Origin: JADJWR01 sp964509545
GTDB lineage: Bacteria; Pseudomonadota; Gammaproteobacteria; Burkholderiales; Burkholderiaceae_F
DNA length: 64,000 bases
Assembly: GCA_964509545.1 (NCBI GenBank)
Contig: CAZDXQ010000018.1
Location: 6,926-70,925, forward strand
Direction: 5' to 3'
How positions within the stretch are numbered: position 1 is the stretch's first letter; every line of letters begins with the position of its first letter. Below, in pieces: positions 1-9,412 of the stretch. The position numbers and the translations under genes were made by a program. A model generated the notes under the pieces. It was not told the DNA's origin. It did no database searches and worked only from the letters and a program-made list of their open reading frames with translations.

Positions 1-17
1 GGCGCCGACGAACTCAG

Positions 18-37
18 GCCCCGGCCTTCGCCGGGGC
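18..37. other. GC-rich hairpin
   Basis: Perfect 8-bp inverted repeat (18-25 with 30-37) around a CTTC loop, beyond the end of the first gene. No T-run follows on either strand, so it may be a weak terminator, an RNA stability hairpin or a chance GC palindrome. Confidence 0.3.
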
Positions 38-69
38 AACGCCCCATTGCGCGCGGTGGCGCTGCTCCA

Positions 70-106
70 GGAAAGGGAAGCGTGCACCAGAAGTGCTTCC
101 CTTTCC
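70..106 (-). terminator. Hairpin downstream of the binding-protein gene
   Basis: Bases 70-81 and 95-106 form a perfect 12-bp inverted repeat with a 13-nt loop. It lies 58 bp past the stop of the minus-strand binding-protein gene that ends at 164. There is no long T-tract, so this is either a terminator of the hairpin-only kind or a transcript-stabilising hairpin. The length and perfection of the stem make chance unlikely. Confidence 0.5.
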
Positions 107-163
107 CGCGATGGCGCACGGGCGACAGGCCGCTCGAACGTCGATTCCCTCAACCCGAAACGC

Positions 164-1957
164 CTAGGCGTCGGCGCGGTACCAGTCCTTCAGGTTCCAC
201 AGGTCGTTGTCCCAGCCCGATAACGGCGCGTACAGGCGGTTCGACACCGCCGCCACGCGCGGCCGGTAGACGAGCGGGATCACCGCGTTGTCGCCGACGA
301 CGAGGTCGTTCATGCGGATGAACAGCGCCGCGCGCTTGACTGGATCGAGCTCGCCCTCGGCCGCGCGGTAGGCCTTGTCGTACTCGTCGCTCTTCCAGCG
401 CGTGATATTGCGGCCCTGCCACTTGTTCTCCCTGCTCGACATCTCCCACGACACGTACTGGTTCATGAACAGCTCCGGGTCGGGTTGCGTCATCGTCGTC
501 GTGTACATCTCGATGTCGCAGAAGAACTTGGTGTAGGTATCGGGGTTGGCGACGTCGGAGGAGAAGAACACCGAGGCAGTCACCGATTTAAGTTCCAGAT
601 CGATGCCGGCGCGCTGGCAGGCCTGCTTGATCACCGCCTGCGTCTTCTGCCGCGGCGCGTTGATCGAGGTCTGGAAGACGAACTTCAGCTTCTTGCCGTC
701 CTTGGCGCGGACGCCGTCGGAACCGCGCTTCCAGCCGGCGGCCTCCAACACCGCATTGGCCTTGTCGACGTTGAACTCCCACTTCGTGTTCTTCGACGCG
801 TAGCGGCTCGGGTTGTTCAGGAAGTTGCCGGTGGCCACACCGGTGCGGCCGTAGATGTGGTCCTGCACGCCCTTGCGGTCGACCAGCAGGGCGAGCGCCT
901 GCCGCACCGCCGGGTCGGTGAGGATCGGATGCCGGCTCTTCGGGTTGGCGCGCTCGCCGTCGACCTCGGTCCACGGATCGGTGAAGTTGATCGGGATGAA
1001 CTCGATGTTGCCGCCCGGCGTGATCTCGGCGCGGCCGCGCCCGCCGGCCTCAAGCTTCTTCAGGATCTCGTCCTCGACCTGCATGTTCCACGCATAGTCG
1101 AACTCGCCGGTCTGGATCACCGCCCGTGCCGCCGACACGGCGTCGCCGCCGCCCTTCATTTCGATCACGTCGAAGTACGGCCGGTTCTCGACGTGGTAGT
1201 TGCGGTTGATCTCGCCGCGCACCATGTCGCCGGGCTTGAAGTCGACGAATTTGTACGGGCCGGTGCCGACCGGCTTCAGGTTGGTCGGTGCCTCGCGCGA
1301 CTTGGCGCCGATGAAGTCGCCGAACAGGTGCTTCGGGATCAGCATGCCGCGCGTGCCGACGAAGGCGTCAGCCCAGAACGGCGTCGGCTTCTTGAAGTTC
1401 ACGCGCACCGTATGCTCGTCGATCTTGGTGGCGGTGACGTCCTTGTAGCTGCCGATGGTGACCGCGGCGGTATCCGGGTTGCTGGCGTACTGCCAGTTGA
1501 ACACGCAGTCGTCGGCGGTAAAGGGCTTGCCATCGTGCCAGGTCACGCCCTTCTTCAGTTTCCAGGTCACCGACATGCCATCCTTGGCCAGGCCGCCGTT
1601 GGCCAGGGTCGGAATTTCCGCGGCGAGGATCGGCACCAGGTTGCCGTCCGGATCCCAGGCCGCCAGCGGCTCATAAAAGATGCGCGAGCCTTCCTGGTCC
1701 TTGGTCCCGGTGGCGAAGTGCGGATTGAGCAGCGTCGCGCCCTGCCACCACAGCAGTTTCAGCGACCCGCCGCCGCCGCGTCTTGTGGCTTTGTAGCCGC
1801 TCGGCGCCTGCGCCTGAGCGATGCCGGAGTAGGCCAGCATCTGGCTGGCCAGCGGCGCCGTCAGCCCAAGCGCCACCATCCTTTGCACGAACGAACGGCG
1901 CGACAGCCTGCCGTGCCGGACGTCTTCGATCAGTTGCCGCAACTCGTGCTCTTGCAT
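164..1957 (-). CDS. ABC transporter substrate-binding protein, oligopeptide/nickel class (SBP_bac_5)
   Basis: A 597-aa periplasmic binding protein of the DppA/OppA class, expected to deliver a peptide or similar organic solute to an ABC importer. The N-terminus carries a twin-arginine motif (SRRSFVQ at about residues 19-25) followed by a hydrophobic stretch and a probable AQA cleavage site, so export is probably by Tat. The mature part has the usual family layout (LLNPHF, then FYEPLAAWDPDGNLVP, then a WHDGKPFTADD segment). The start at 1957 was chosen because AAGGAG sits just upstream and the Tat signal then lies at the N-terminus. The open frame continues further upstream without a credible signal. 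No permease or ATPase is in the window; they could lie beyond position 1, since transcription runs leftward. Substrate unknown. Confidence 0.85.
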   Translation of the reverse strand: MQEHELRQLIEDVRHGRLSRRSFVQRMVALGLTAPLASQMLAYSGIAQAQAPSGYKATRRGGGGSLKLLWWQGATLLNPHFATGTKDQEGSRIFYEPLAAWDPDGNLVPILAAEIPTLANGGLAKDGMSVTWKLKKGVTWHDGKPFTADDCVFNWQYASNPDTAAVTIGSYKDVTATKIDEHTVRVNFKKPTPFWADAFVGTRGMLIPKHLFGDFIGAKSREAPTNLKPVGTGPYKFVDFKPGDMVRGEINRNYHVENRPYFDVIEMKGGGDAVSAARAVIQTGEFDYAWNMQVEDEILKKLEAGGRGRAEITPGGNIEFIPINFTDPWTEVDGERANPKSRHPILTDPAVRQALALLVDRKGVQDHIYGRTGVATGNFLNNPSRYASKNTKWEFNVDKANAVLEAAGWKRGSDGVRAKDGKKLKFVFQTSINAPRQKTQAVIKQACQRAGIDLELKSVTASVFFSSDVANPDTYTKFFCDIEMYTTTMTQPDPELFMNQYVSWEMSSRENKWQGRNITRWKSDEYDKAYRAAEGELDPVKRAALFIRMNDLVVGDNAVIPLVYRPRVAAVSNRLYAPLSGWDNDLWNLKDWYRADA

Positions 1958-2131
1958 GGCTTGTCTCCTTGCGGCCCTTTGCGGGCCATCTAGTCTGAAT
2001 TCTGCGCTTGGCTTCGATATCGCGGAGACCGGCGGCCGCGGGCAGCGAGGCGCAGGCATCCCGAGCGCGAAGGTACGCGCGCGTCGTTCGCCGTGCAAGA
2101 GAAAACCGCGGCGGCAGGCCGCCCGCGCCCC

Positions 2132-3019
2132 CTAGAGCGCGCCGATGCCGGCCAGCGCGCGACGCACGTCTTCGATACCTTGCTCGGTCAGCGGCGCCTG
2201 TGGCGGCAGCGGCGCGCCGACCGCGTAGCCCTGCAGTTCGAGGCCGCCCTTGATGCAGGCCGCAAGGTTGTACCTGGCGAAGGCCTGGTTGAGCAGCCAC
2301 AGCGGCCGCTGCTTTTGCATTGCGGCAGCCCAGTCGCCGCGCGCGCACAGTTCATAAAGCTCGACACTGGCGCGCGGTGCGACGCACGCCGGCCCGGCCA
2401 TCCAGCCGACGCCGCCGATCAGCATCACGCAGGCGGGGATATGCGACGAGGCAGCGAAGACCTGCATCCTCCCGTCGACGCGATCGAGGATCGACAGCAA
2501 GCGGCCGGTATTGACCGAGGCATCCTTGATGTAGCGGATATTGGGCACGTGGCTGAGCCGCTCGATCACCGGCAGGCTGAGGTCGGAGCGCTGGAAGCTC
2601 GGATTGGTGTACAGCACCACAGGCACCGAGACCGCTTCGCCGATCGCCCTGAAGTACGCATAAACGCCGTCGTCGGCGACCGGAAAGTACGCCTCGAGCA
2701 CGGCGAGGATGCCGTCGGCGCCGAGCTTTTCCCATTCGCGCGCCTGGTCGACAGCATCCGCCGTCGTCGTCGACGCGACACCGGCGACCACGGGCACGCG
2801 CCCTGCGGCGGCCTCGATCACCACCTCGACCACGCGCCGCTTCTGCGAACGGCTCAGATAGGCGAACTCGCCCGTCGAGCCCAGTGGCGTCAGGCCATGT
2901 ACACCCCCCTTGATCAGGTCGTCGCACAGGCGGCCGAGCACTTCGGCCTTGACGTCGCCGGCCTCGTCGAGCGGCGAGACGAGATAGGGAAAAACACCAT
3001 GAAAAGCCGTCGTACTCAT
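2132..3019 (-). CDS. Dihydrodipicolinate synthase-family aldolase/lyase
   Basis: A 295-aa class I aldolase of the DapA/NanA family. Members condense or cleave pyruvate with an aldehyde through a Schiff base. The (beta/alpha)8 barrel hallmarks are present: a GSTGE motif near residue 47, Tyr137 in LYTNP, and the Schiff-base Lys165 in IKDAS. Length matches the family. The start at 3019 has a GGGGG Shine-Dalgarno 6-8 bp upstream. It is encoded 174 bp upstream of the binding-protein gene on the same strand, so the two may be one catabolic unit (uptake plus aldol cleavage). That context argues against it being the lysine-biosynthesis dapA, and I leave the symbol blank. Exact substrate cannot be read from the sequence. 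Confidence 0.8.
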   Translation of the reverse strand: MSTTAFHGVFPYLVSPLDEAGDVKAEVLGRLCDDLIKGGVHGLTPLGSTGEFAYLSRSQKRRVVEVVIEAAAGRVPVVAGVASTTTADAVDQAREWEKLGADGILAVLEAYFPVADDGVYAYFRAIGEAVSVPVVLYTNPSFQRSDLSLPVIERLSHVPNIRYIKDASVNTGRLLSILDRVDGRMQVFAASSHIPACVMLIGGVGWMAGPACVAPRASVELYELCARGDWAAAMQKQRPLWLLNQAFARYNLAACIKGGLELQGYAVGAPLPPQAPLTEQGIEDVRRALAGIGAL

Positions 3020-3092
3020 CGTGCCCCCTTCGCGCTGCGCGCTGTCCTCCCGAGGGGAAGTGAGCGCCTTCGGAGCGGCCGGGCGGCGCTCA

Positions 3093-3713
3093 TCAGGGTT
3101 CTTGCTTCGCGGTGGCCGCATTCTGCTCGAGGCAATGCCGCGCCGCCCCGGGGTCCCCGATCCCTTCGGGCCGCCGGCCGGGCACAGCCGCGCCGTCAGG
3201 GCGCTCGGCAGGCACCGCAGCCGTGCCCTCGCCCAGGGCATCGCAGCGGATCCTGCGAAACGGGAAGTCGAACGCTCGCGCCGCGCCGCCGCGCAGGCCT
3301 TCGATCCGCGCCAGCAGCCGCCCGCCGGGTTGCCGCCGGTAGATGATCCGCTGCGGGAAATCGTGCTCGACGTTCTCGAAGACGACCTCGTCGTCGGCCA
3401 GCTGCGCCACCGGAAAGCGGGCCATGCGCTGCCCGGACGGCTGGGCGATGAACGCGATCCGGCCGTCTTCGCCGGCGCGGATCTGCATGAACTCGTGTTC
3501 GACGGTACGGCCGCGCTTCACTGTCCGGCTGACGCCCAGCAGCGTGCCGCCGGCGAGCGGCATCCAGTGCTCGCCGCTGCCGGGTTCGCCCTCCGCCGCG
3601 GCCCAGCAACCGCCGAGCCAGGCCAGTTTTTCGATCGACGCGGCGCGGCTGGCCGTGGTGCCCCCCGCCACCAGAAGCAGCGCCAGCAGGGTTGCCGACC
3701 CAAATTGCCGCAT
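3093..3713 (-). CDS. Exported protein with DUF6265-like domain
   Basis: A 206-aa protein beginning with a clear Sec signal peptide (MRQFGSATLLALLLVAGG, cleavage near residue 23). The core, about residues 27-155, reads IEKLAWLGGCWA, then HWMPLAGGTLLGVSRT, then VFENVEHDFPQRIIYRR. This resembles a family of small periplasmic proteins (DUF6265) of unknown function. The roughly 50 C-terminal residues are low-complexity and unlike the core. Start 3713 places the signal peptide at the N-terminus, but its ribosome-binding site is weak. The gene sits between the DHDPS-family gene and the ABC1 kinase, all on the minus strand, with no obvious functional link. Function unknown. Confidence 0.6.
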   Translation of the reverse strand: MRQFGSATLLALLLVAGGTTASRAASIEKLAWLGGCWAAAEGEPGSGEHWMPLAGGTLLGVSRTVKRGRTVEHEFMQIRAGEDGRIAFIAQPSGQRMARFPVAQLADDEVVFENVEHDFPQRIIYRRQPGGRLLARIEGLRGGAARAFDFPFRRIRCDALGEGTAAVPAERPDGAAVPGRRPEGIGDPGAARHCLEQNAATAKQEP

Positions 3714-3852
3714 GGCTGAACTCGATGGCGCCGCGTCGCTCGCGGCGGCCCGACCTGGCCCGGCCCGGCGCGGGATTTCGCGATCCCATCGCGCGCCGCG
3801 CTCCGCAAACGCCAGCGCCAGTCGCAGGCGCCGCGCAGTCCGCTTGGCAGGC

Positions 3853-5541
3853 TCAGTCACGGCGCGAGCGCCAGATGGACACGATGATCCAGACGCTGTT
3901 GACGAAGGCGAGCAGGTAGCCGGCAAGGCCGAGCACGGTGAATGCCGGAACGCCGAACAGCTGCGGGCCGGACGTCACCGTCATCACGATCGACGAGCCG
4001 ATGACGAGCGAGGCCGTCATGATGCCGATGGTGATGCGGTCGATCGTGCTGTCGAGCTTGCGGCCGAAGCTGTCGAGCCGCTTGAGATCCAGATCGACGC
4101 GCATCCGCCCGCGCCGGGCGTCCTTGAGCAGACGGCCGAGGTCGCGCGGCACGGAGCCGACCAACCCGAGGAACTGGCCGAAGCTGGCGCTGCCGCGCCG
4201 GCCGACCTCGGCCGGCGCGTAGCGCGCCGCGATCGCACGCTCCAGGAACGGCTTGAGCCGGTCGACCAACAGGAAGTCCGGGTCGTAGCGGCGGCCCAGT
4301 CCCTCGAGCGAGATCAGCGCCTTGAACATCAGCGTCAGGTCGGACGGCAGCACGATGCCGTGCTCGCGCACGATGGCGGTGATGCGCCCGATCAGCGCCC
4401 CGATGCGGATGTCCTTCAGCGGCACGTCGGCATAGTCGAGCACCAGTTCATCGACGTCCGCGGCAAGCTGTTCCTCGTCGACCGCATCCTCGCCGGCCCA
4501 GTCGAGCAGCACTTCGAGCATGGGCTCCGTATCCCGGCGGGCGAGGCCCGAGAGAAGATCGACGATCTGTCTGCGCCGCTCCGGCGACAGCCTCCCGGCC
4601 ATGCCGAAATCGATCATCGCGATGCGGTTTCCGGGCAGGTAGATGACGTTGCCCGGATGCGGATCGGCGTGGAAGAAGCCGTCCTCGAGGATCATCTTCA
4701 GCACCGCATCGACGCCGCGCTGGGCCAGCCGCTTCGTGTCCAGGCCGGCGCGCTGGATGCCGTCGAGATCGTCGCCGCTGATGCCGTCGATGCGCTCCTG
4801 CACGTTCATCAGGCTGCTCGTCCACTGCCCGTAGACGTGCGGGATCAGGACGTCCGGGTCGTCGCGGAAGTTGCGCGCGAAGCGTTCGATATTGCGCGCC
4901 TCGGCGGCGAGGTCGAGCTCGCGCAGCAGCGAACGGCGGAACTCCTCGACGACGCGCGTCGGCTGGTAGCGGCGCGCCTCGACCACTTCGCTCTCGATCA
5001 GTTGCGCCAGATGCGACAGCAGGCGCAGGTCGGCCTCGACCTTGGCCTCGATGCCCGGCCGCCGCACCTTCAGCACCACCGGCCGGCCGTCGGGCAGCCG
5101 GGCGCGATGCACCTGCGCGATCGACGCCGCGCCGGAAGGCTCGCGCTCGAGATCGACGAACACCGTCGCCGGGTCCGCGCCGAGCGCGCGCTCGACCAGC
5201 GGCAGGATCTGATCGAAAGGCACCGGCGCGGCGCTGCTGTGCAGGCGCGCCAGCTCGGCGGTCCAGGCCGGCGGCAGCAGGTCCTCGCGCGTCGACAGCA
5301 TCTGGCCGAGCTTGACGAACGTCGGGCCGAGTTCCTCGAACGCCTGGCGCAGGCGCTGCTGCGGCTCGAGCTGCGAACTGCGCGCCGCCTCGCCCCAGTG
5401 CAGGATCGCCCCGGCGCGCTCGAGGATCGACGCGACGCCGACACGCCTCACCAGATCGCCGAGGCCGTGCCGAATGAAGACCAGACTGATCTCGTGCAGG
5501 CGCGGCAGATCGCGCACCGCACTGAGCGCCGCCTCGGGCAC
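3853..5541 (-). CDS. ABC1/UbiB/AarF-family atypical protein kinase-like protein
   Basis: A 562-aa membrane-anchored member of the ABC1 family, whose best-known bacterial member UbiB supports ubiquinone synthesis. Family landmarks are intact: KLGQ at 77-80, the Ala-rich PSGAASIAQVH loop at 135-145, Lys158 in VLKVRRPG, ELD at 208-210, HADPHPGN at 291-298 and DFG at 311-313. The C-terminus has two predicted membrane helices (about residues 500-555), as in UbiB. It starts 8 bp after the stop of the 214-aa gene upstream, so the two are co-transcribed. It is not in a ubi operon here, so a role in quinone synthesis is only a possibility. Confidence 0.85.
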   Translation of the reverse strand: MPEAALSAVRDLPRLHEISLVFIRHGLGDLVRRVGVASILERAGAILHWGEAARSSQLEPQQRLRQAFEELGPTFVKLGQMLSTREDLLPPAWTAELARLHSSAAPVPFDQILPLVERALGADPATVFVDLEREPSGAASIAQVHRARLPDGRPVVLKVRRPGIEAKVEADLRLLSHLAQLIESEVVEARRYQPTRVVEEFRRSLLRELDLAAEARNIERFARNFRDDPDVLIPHVYGQWTSSLMNVQERIDGISGDDLDGIQRAGLDTKRLAQRGVDAVLKMILEDGFFHADPHPGNVIYLPGNRIAMIDFGMAGRLSPERRRQIVDLLSGLARRDTEPMLEVLLDWAGEDAVDEEQLAADVDELVLDYADVPLKDIRIGALIGRITAIVREHGIVLPSDLTLMFKALISLEGLGRRYDPDFLLVDRLKPFLERAIAARYAPAEVGRRGSASFGQFLGLVGSVPRDLGRLLKDARRGRMRVDLDLKRLDSFGRKLDSTIDRITIGIMTASLVIGSSIVMTVTSGPQLFGVPAFTVLGLAGYLLAFVNSVWIIVSIWRSRRD

Positions 5542-5549
5542 GGGCGGTC

Positions 5550-6194
5550 CTACTTGGCTTTCTTCGGCTCGGACTGCTGCCGCAAGGCGTCGGCGAAGCC
5601 GGCGAGCAGCCCGCTGGTCAGCAACGTCATGTTGGCGCCGTACTGGCGCGCCGCGTCGAAACCGGAGGCGGCGCGCCCGCGGTACGAACCGCCCATGCGG
5701 CTGGCGAACTCGCTCATCACCTGCGCGATGCGCACGCTGGCGTCGGTGCCGACGCGCTGCGCATGCAGCGCCAGGCCGACGAGTTCGCGACGGATGCTGC
5801 CGGTGGTCGCATCGGCGATAGCGTTGGCCGTGGCGACATAGTCCTCCTGCAGCTTCTGCAGGCTGGCGAAGGCGTTCTTCAGGTCGTTGTCGGAGAATTC
5901 CTTGCCGCGCGCCGCCAGCGCCGACAGTGCTTCGTGCGCCGCCTGCGCCGAGCTTTGCAGCGCCTGGTCGAGATCGCGCACCGACTCGGCGAAGGCCGCG
6001 CGCGCCTGTTCGCTGTCCATCGCCGGCGGTAGCGCTGCGCCGCCGCCGAACACACGCATCACTTCCTTCACGCTCTCGGTGTCGAGCCGCCCGCCGGACA
6101 GCATCTGCGCGGTCAGTTCGCGCACCCTTTCCCGGATCGCCTGCTCGTCGGCCGGCGCGGGGGAGGCCCCCGCCGGCGCTGTCGAATTGGTCAT
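5550..6194 (-). CDS. Alpha-helical protein, DUF6781-like, partner of the ABC1 gene
   Basis: A 214-aa soluble, almost entirely helical protein with no signal peptide or membrane segment. It is rich in Ala, Gln and charged residues (for example ALQSSAQAAHEALSALAA), a composition like phasin-type coiled-coil proteins. I believe it belongs to DUF6781, but that is from memory of similar sequences. The start at 6194 has a G-rich Shine-Dalgarno. It lies directly upstream of the ABC1-family gene (8-bp gap), which suggests they act together. Function unknown. Confidence 0.6.
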   Translation of the reverse strand: MTNSTAPAGASPAPADEQAIRERVRELTAQMLSGGRLDTESVKEVMRVFGGGAALPPAMDSEQARAAFAESVRDLDQALQSSAQAAHEALSALAARGKEFSDNDLKNAFASLQKLQEDYVATANAIADATTGSIRRELVGLALHAQRVGTDASVRIAQVMSEFASRMGGSYRGRAASGFDAARQYGANMTLLTSGLLAGFADALRQQSEPKKAK

Positions 6195-6278
6195 CTCGCG
6201 CCCCCGGTGGATTCGAAGTGGCGGTCAGGATAGACCGATTCGCCTTCGGCTGGCGAGATCGCGCGCGTCGCGCCGATC

Positions 6279-9200
6279 CTACTTCTGCTCGTCGGCGGGC
6301 TGCGTGAGCAGCACCGAGGCGCCGCCGCGCGGCTGGCCGCGTCTGAGCCAGCGCGCCTCGATGGCGTCGAGATACGAGTAGATCACCGGCACAACGACCA
6401 GCGTCAGCGCCGTCGAGGTGATCACGCCGCCGATGATGGCCCTGCCCATCGGCGCCTGCCGCTCAGCCCCCTCGCCCAGCCCAAGGGCCAGCGGCAGCAT
6501 GCCGAAGATCATCGCGCCGGTGGTCATCAGGATCGGCCGCAGGCGGACCTGGCCGGCGGCGATCAGCGCCTCTTGCCGCGACAGCCCGCGCTTCTGTCCC
6601 TGGTTGGCGAAGTCCACCAGCAGGATCGCGTTCTTGGTCACCAGGCCCATCAGGAAGACGACGCCGATCATCGAGAAGATGTTCAGCGTCGTGCCGGTGA
6701 GCGCCAGCGCCAGCATCACGCCGACGATCGCCAGCGGCAGCGAAGCCATGATGGCCAGCGGCTGGATGAAGCTGCCGAACTGCGAGGCCAGCACGATGTA
6801 GATGAAGATCACCGCCAGCAGCAACGCGCTCATGATCGCGCCGCCGACCTCCTGCTGGTCCTTGATCTGGCCGCCGACGTCGAAGCGCAGGCCGGGCGGA
6901 AGGTCAAAGGACCTGACGAGGTCCTGCACCTGCCTGCCGGCGTCGCCGGCGGGCCGGCCCTCGACATTGGCGAACAGCGCCACCCGCCGCTGCAGGTCCT
7001 GGCGGCGGATGTTCTCCGGGTTGAACGTGCGCCCGATGGTGGCGATCGCGCGCAGCGGCACCACTTCGGCGGTGCCGTCCGGCAGCGTGCGCCCGGTGGC
7101 GATGTTCAGACCGGCGATGTCGTCGACCACCGTCCGGTTGGCCCGCGGCAGCTGCGTGATCACTTCGTAGTTCTGCCCGTCGGGCGCCAGCCAGTGACCG
7201 GAGTTCTCGCCGCCGACCAGCGCGCGTAGCGTGGCTCCCAGTTGCGCGTGCGTGATGCCGTATTCGGACGCCAGTTCGGGCTTCAGCCGTACGGCCAGCG
7301 CCGGCGTGCCTTCCTTGACCGAGGTCTCGACGTCGGCGACGCCGCGGATCTGCGCCACCCTGTCCTTGAACTCGGCCATGACCCGGTTCATCGCCTCCTG
7401 ATCGTTGCCGAGCAGCGCCACATAGATCGGCGGGCCGAAGCCCACCACCATCTGCACGCCGGGAATGCCGGCGACCTCCTTGCGGATCGCCTCCTCGATC
7501 TTCTTCTGCGCCCGGTCGCGCTCGGTCCGTGGCGTGAGCTTCAGGTTGATCCGCGCGCTGTTCCTGGCGCCGTCGGTGCCGATGCTGGTGTCGATCGAGG
7601 CGATCTCGGGAAAGCCGCGCAGTACCTGCTCGACGCGCCTGACGCGCTCGTCGGCGTACTCGAGGCTGGAGCCGACCGGCATCGTCAGCCGCAGGCTGGT
7701 GAAGCTCTGGTCGGCATCGGGCATCAGTTCGCCGCCGACGATGCCGGCGATCGGAATGCTCGCCAGAAAGCTCGCCACGGCAATGGCCAGCGTGGTCTTG
7801 CGCTGCGCCAGCGCGCGGCGCAGCAGGCGGTCGTAGATGCCATGCCAGCGCTCGACCCAGCCGTCGAAGACGGTGAGCGCGCCTCCGACCACCGGCAGCG
7901 CCTTGGCGCCCTGCGGCGGATCGCGCCAGACGGCAGACAGCATCGGGTCGAGGGTGAAGCTGACGAACAGCGACACCAGCACCGCGACCACGACCGTCAT
8001 GCCGAACGGGTAGAAGAACTTGCCGACGATGCCGCTCATGAAGGCGATGGGCACGAACACGGCGACGATCGAGAACGTGGTCGCCAGCACCGCCAGCCCG
8101 ATCTCGTCGGTGCCCTCGCGCGCCGCCGTGTAGTGGTCCTTGCCCATGCGGATGTGGCGGACGATGTTCTCGCGCACGACGATGGCGTCGTCGATCAGCA
8201 GGCCGATGCACAGCGACAGGGCCATCAGCGTCATGTAGTTCAGCGTGAAGCCGAGCGTGTCGACGGCGATGAAGGTGGCGATCACGGCGATCGGCAGCGT
8301 CAGCCCGGTGATCACCGTGCTGCGCCACGAGCCGAGGAACAGGAACACGATCAGCACGGTGAGCATCGCGCCCTCGACGATCGTGCGCTTGACGTTGTCG
8401 ACCGACTGTTCGACGAAGTCGGCCATCGCCCACATAAATTTCAGCTCCACACCTTGCGGCAGCTGCCTGCGGATGTCATCTGCCGCCACCTTCAGCGCGC
8501 GGCCGACCTCGACGATGTTGGCATCCTGCGCCTTGTGGACCCACACGCCGATCGCCGGTTGCCCGTCGACGCGGGTCGCCGAGCGGCGCTCGGCCTCGGC
8601 GTCGAGCACCTCGGCTACCTGCTCGAGCAGGATCGGCACGCCGTTCCTGCGCGCCACCACGATCTTGCCGAACTGCGCCGGCGACGCCAGACGGCCGTCG
8701 ACGCGCACGATCGATTCCGAGTTCAGGTTCGAAATCGTGCCAACCGGCACACTGACATTGGCGTTGCGCAGCGCCGCGACGACCTGGTCGACTGACAGGC
8801 CGTAGGCCGTGAGCCTGGCCGGGTCGACGCGTGCCTGCACCTGCCGCGTGACCGTGCCGCCGAGTTCGACGCGGCCGACGCCGCTGATGCGTTCGAAGCC
8901 CTTGCCCACGACCTGTTCGGCAATCAGCGTCAGCTCGCGCAGTGAACGGCCGTTGCCCAGCAGCGCGAAGGTCGCCACCGGCTGGTCGTTCTCCGTCTCG
9001 GCGCGGCTCACGATCGGATCCTTGGCGTCGCGCGGGAAGCTGGCGCGGATCTGTGCCAGCTTGTCGCGCACCTCCTGCATCGCCCGCGTCGCATCGACGT
9101 CGAGGCGGAACTCGACCCAGGTCAGCGAACGGCCCTCGTCCGACCGCGACAGGATGCGCTTGACCCCGGCCACCGTGTTGGCCGCGTTTTCGATCGGCTT

Positions 9201-9392
9201 GGCCAGGTCGTTCTCGACCTGCTCCGGCGAAGCGCCGGGATAGTTGACCCAGATCATCACGCCGGGGGGCGCGACGTCCGGCATCGGCTCGACGCCGAGC
9301 CGCGCATAGGAGAACAGGCCGAGCACGGTGAGCGCGACCATCACCATGGTCGCGAACACCGGATGGTTGATCGATACGCGCGTGATCCACAT
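6279..9392 (-). CDS. RND efflux transporter permease (AcrB/HAE1 type)
   Basis: A 1037-aa inner-membrane proton/drug antiporter of the resistance-nodulation-division superfamily. It shows the classic N-terminus (first membrane helix within residues 1-30, then GVEPMPDVAPP), two large periplasmic loops and 12 expected membrane helices. The proton-relay Asp pair in helix 4 is present (Asp401-Asp402 in GLLIDDAIVVREN), which marks the multidrug (HAE) rather than the heavy-metal subgroup. Length is typical. It follows the adaptor gene after a 20-bp gap, forming an adaptor-pump operon. No outer-membrane channel gene is adjacent, so the pump probably borrows a TolC/OprM-type protein from elsewhere. 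Substrate spectrum cannot be predicted. Confidence 0.92.
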   Translation of the reverse strand: MWITRVSINHPVFATMVMVALTVLGLFSYARLGVEPMPDVAPPGVMIWVNYPGASPEQVENDLAKPIENAANTVAGVKRILSRSDEGRSLTWVEFRLDVDATRAMQEVRDKLAQIRASFPRDAKDPIVSRAETENDQPVATFALLGNGRSLRELTLIAEQVVGKGFERISGVGRVELGGTVTRQVQARVDPARLTAYGLSVDQVVAALRNANVSVPVGTISNLNSESIVRVDGRLASPAQFGKIVVARRNGVPILLEQVAEVLDAEAERRSATRVDGQPAIGVWVHKAQDANIVEVGRALKVAADDIRRQLPQGVELKFMWAMADFVEQSVDNVKRTIVEGAMLTVLIVFLFLGSWRSTVITGLTLPIAVIATFIAVDTLGFTLNYMTLMALSLCIGLLIDDAIVVRENIVRHIRMGKDHYTAAREGTDEIGLAVLATTFSIVAVFVPIAFMSGIVGKFFYPFGMTVVVAVLVSLFVSFTLDPMLSAVWRDPPQGAKALPVVGGALTVFDGWVERWHGIYDRLLRRALAQRKTTLAIAVASFLASIPIAGIVGGELMPDADQSFTSLRLTMPVGSSLEYADERVRRVEQVLRGFPEIASIDTSIGTDGARNSARINLKLTPRTERDRAQKKIEEAIRKEVAGIPGVQMVVGFGPPIYVALLGNDQEAMNRVMAEFKDRVAQIRGVADVETSVKEGTPALAVRLKPELASEYGITHAQLGATLRALVGGENSGHWLAPDGQNYEVITQLPRANRTVVDDIAGLNIATGRTLPDGTAEVVPLRAIATIGRTFNPENIRRQDLQRRVALFANVEGRPAGDAGRQVQDLVRSFDLPPGLRFDVGGQIKDQQEVGGAIMSALLLAVIFIYIVLASQFGSFIQPLAIMASLPLAIVGVMLALALTGTTLNIFSMIGVVFLMGLVTKNAILLVDFANQGQKRGLSRQEALIAAGQVRLRPILMTTGAMIFGMLPLALGLGEGAERQAPMGRAIIGGVITSTALTLVVVPVIYSYLDAIEARWLRRGQPRGGASVLLTQPADEQK

Positions 9393-9412
9393 GATCGGGG
9401 GTCCGCGCCGCT

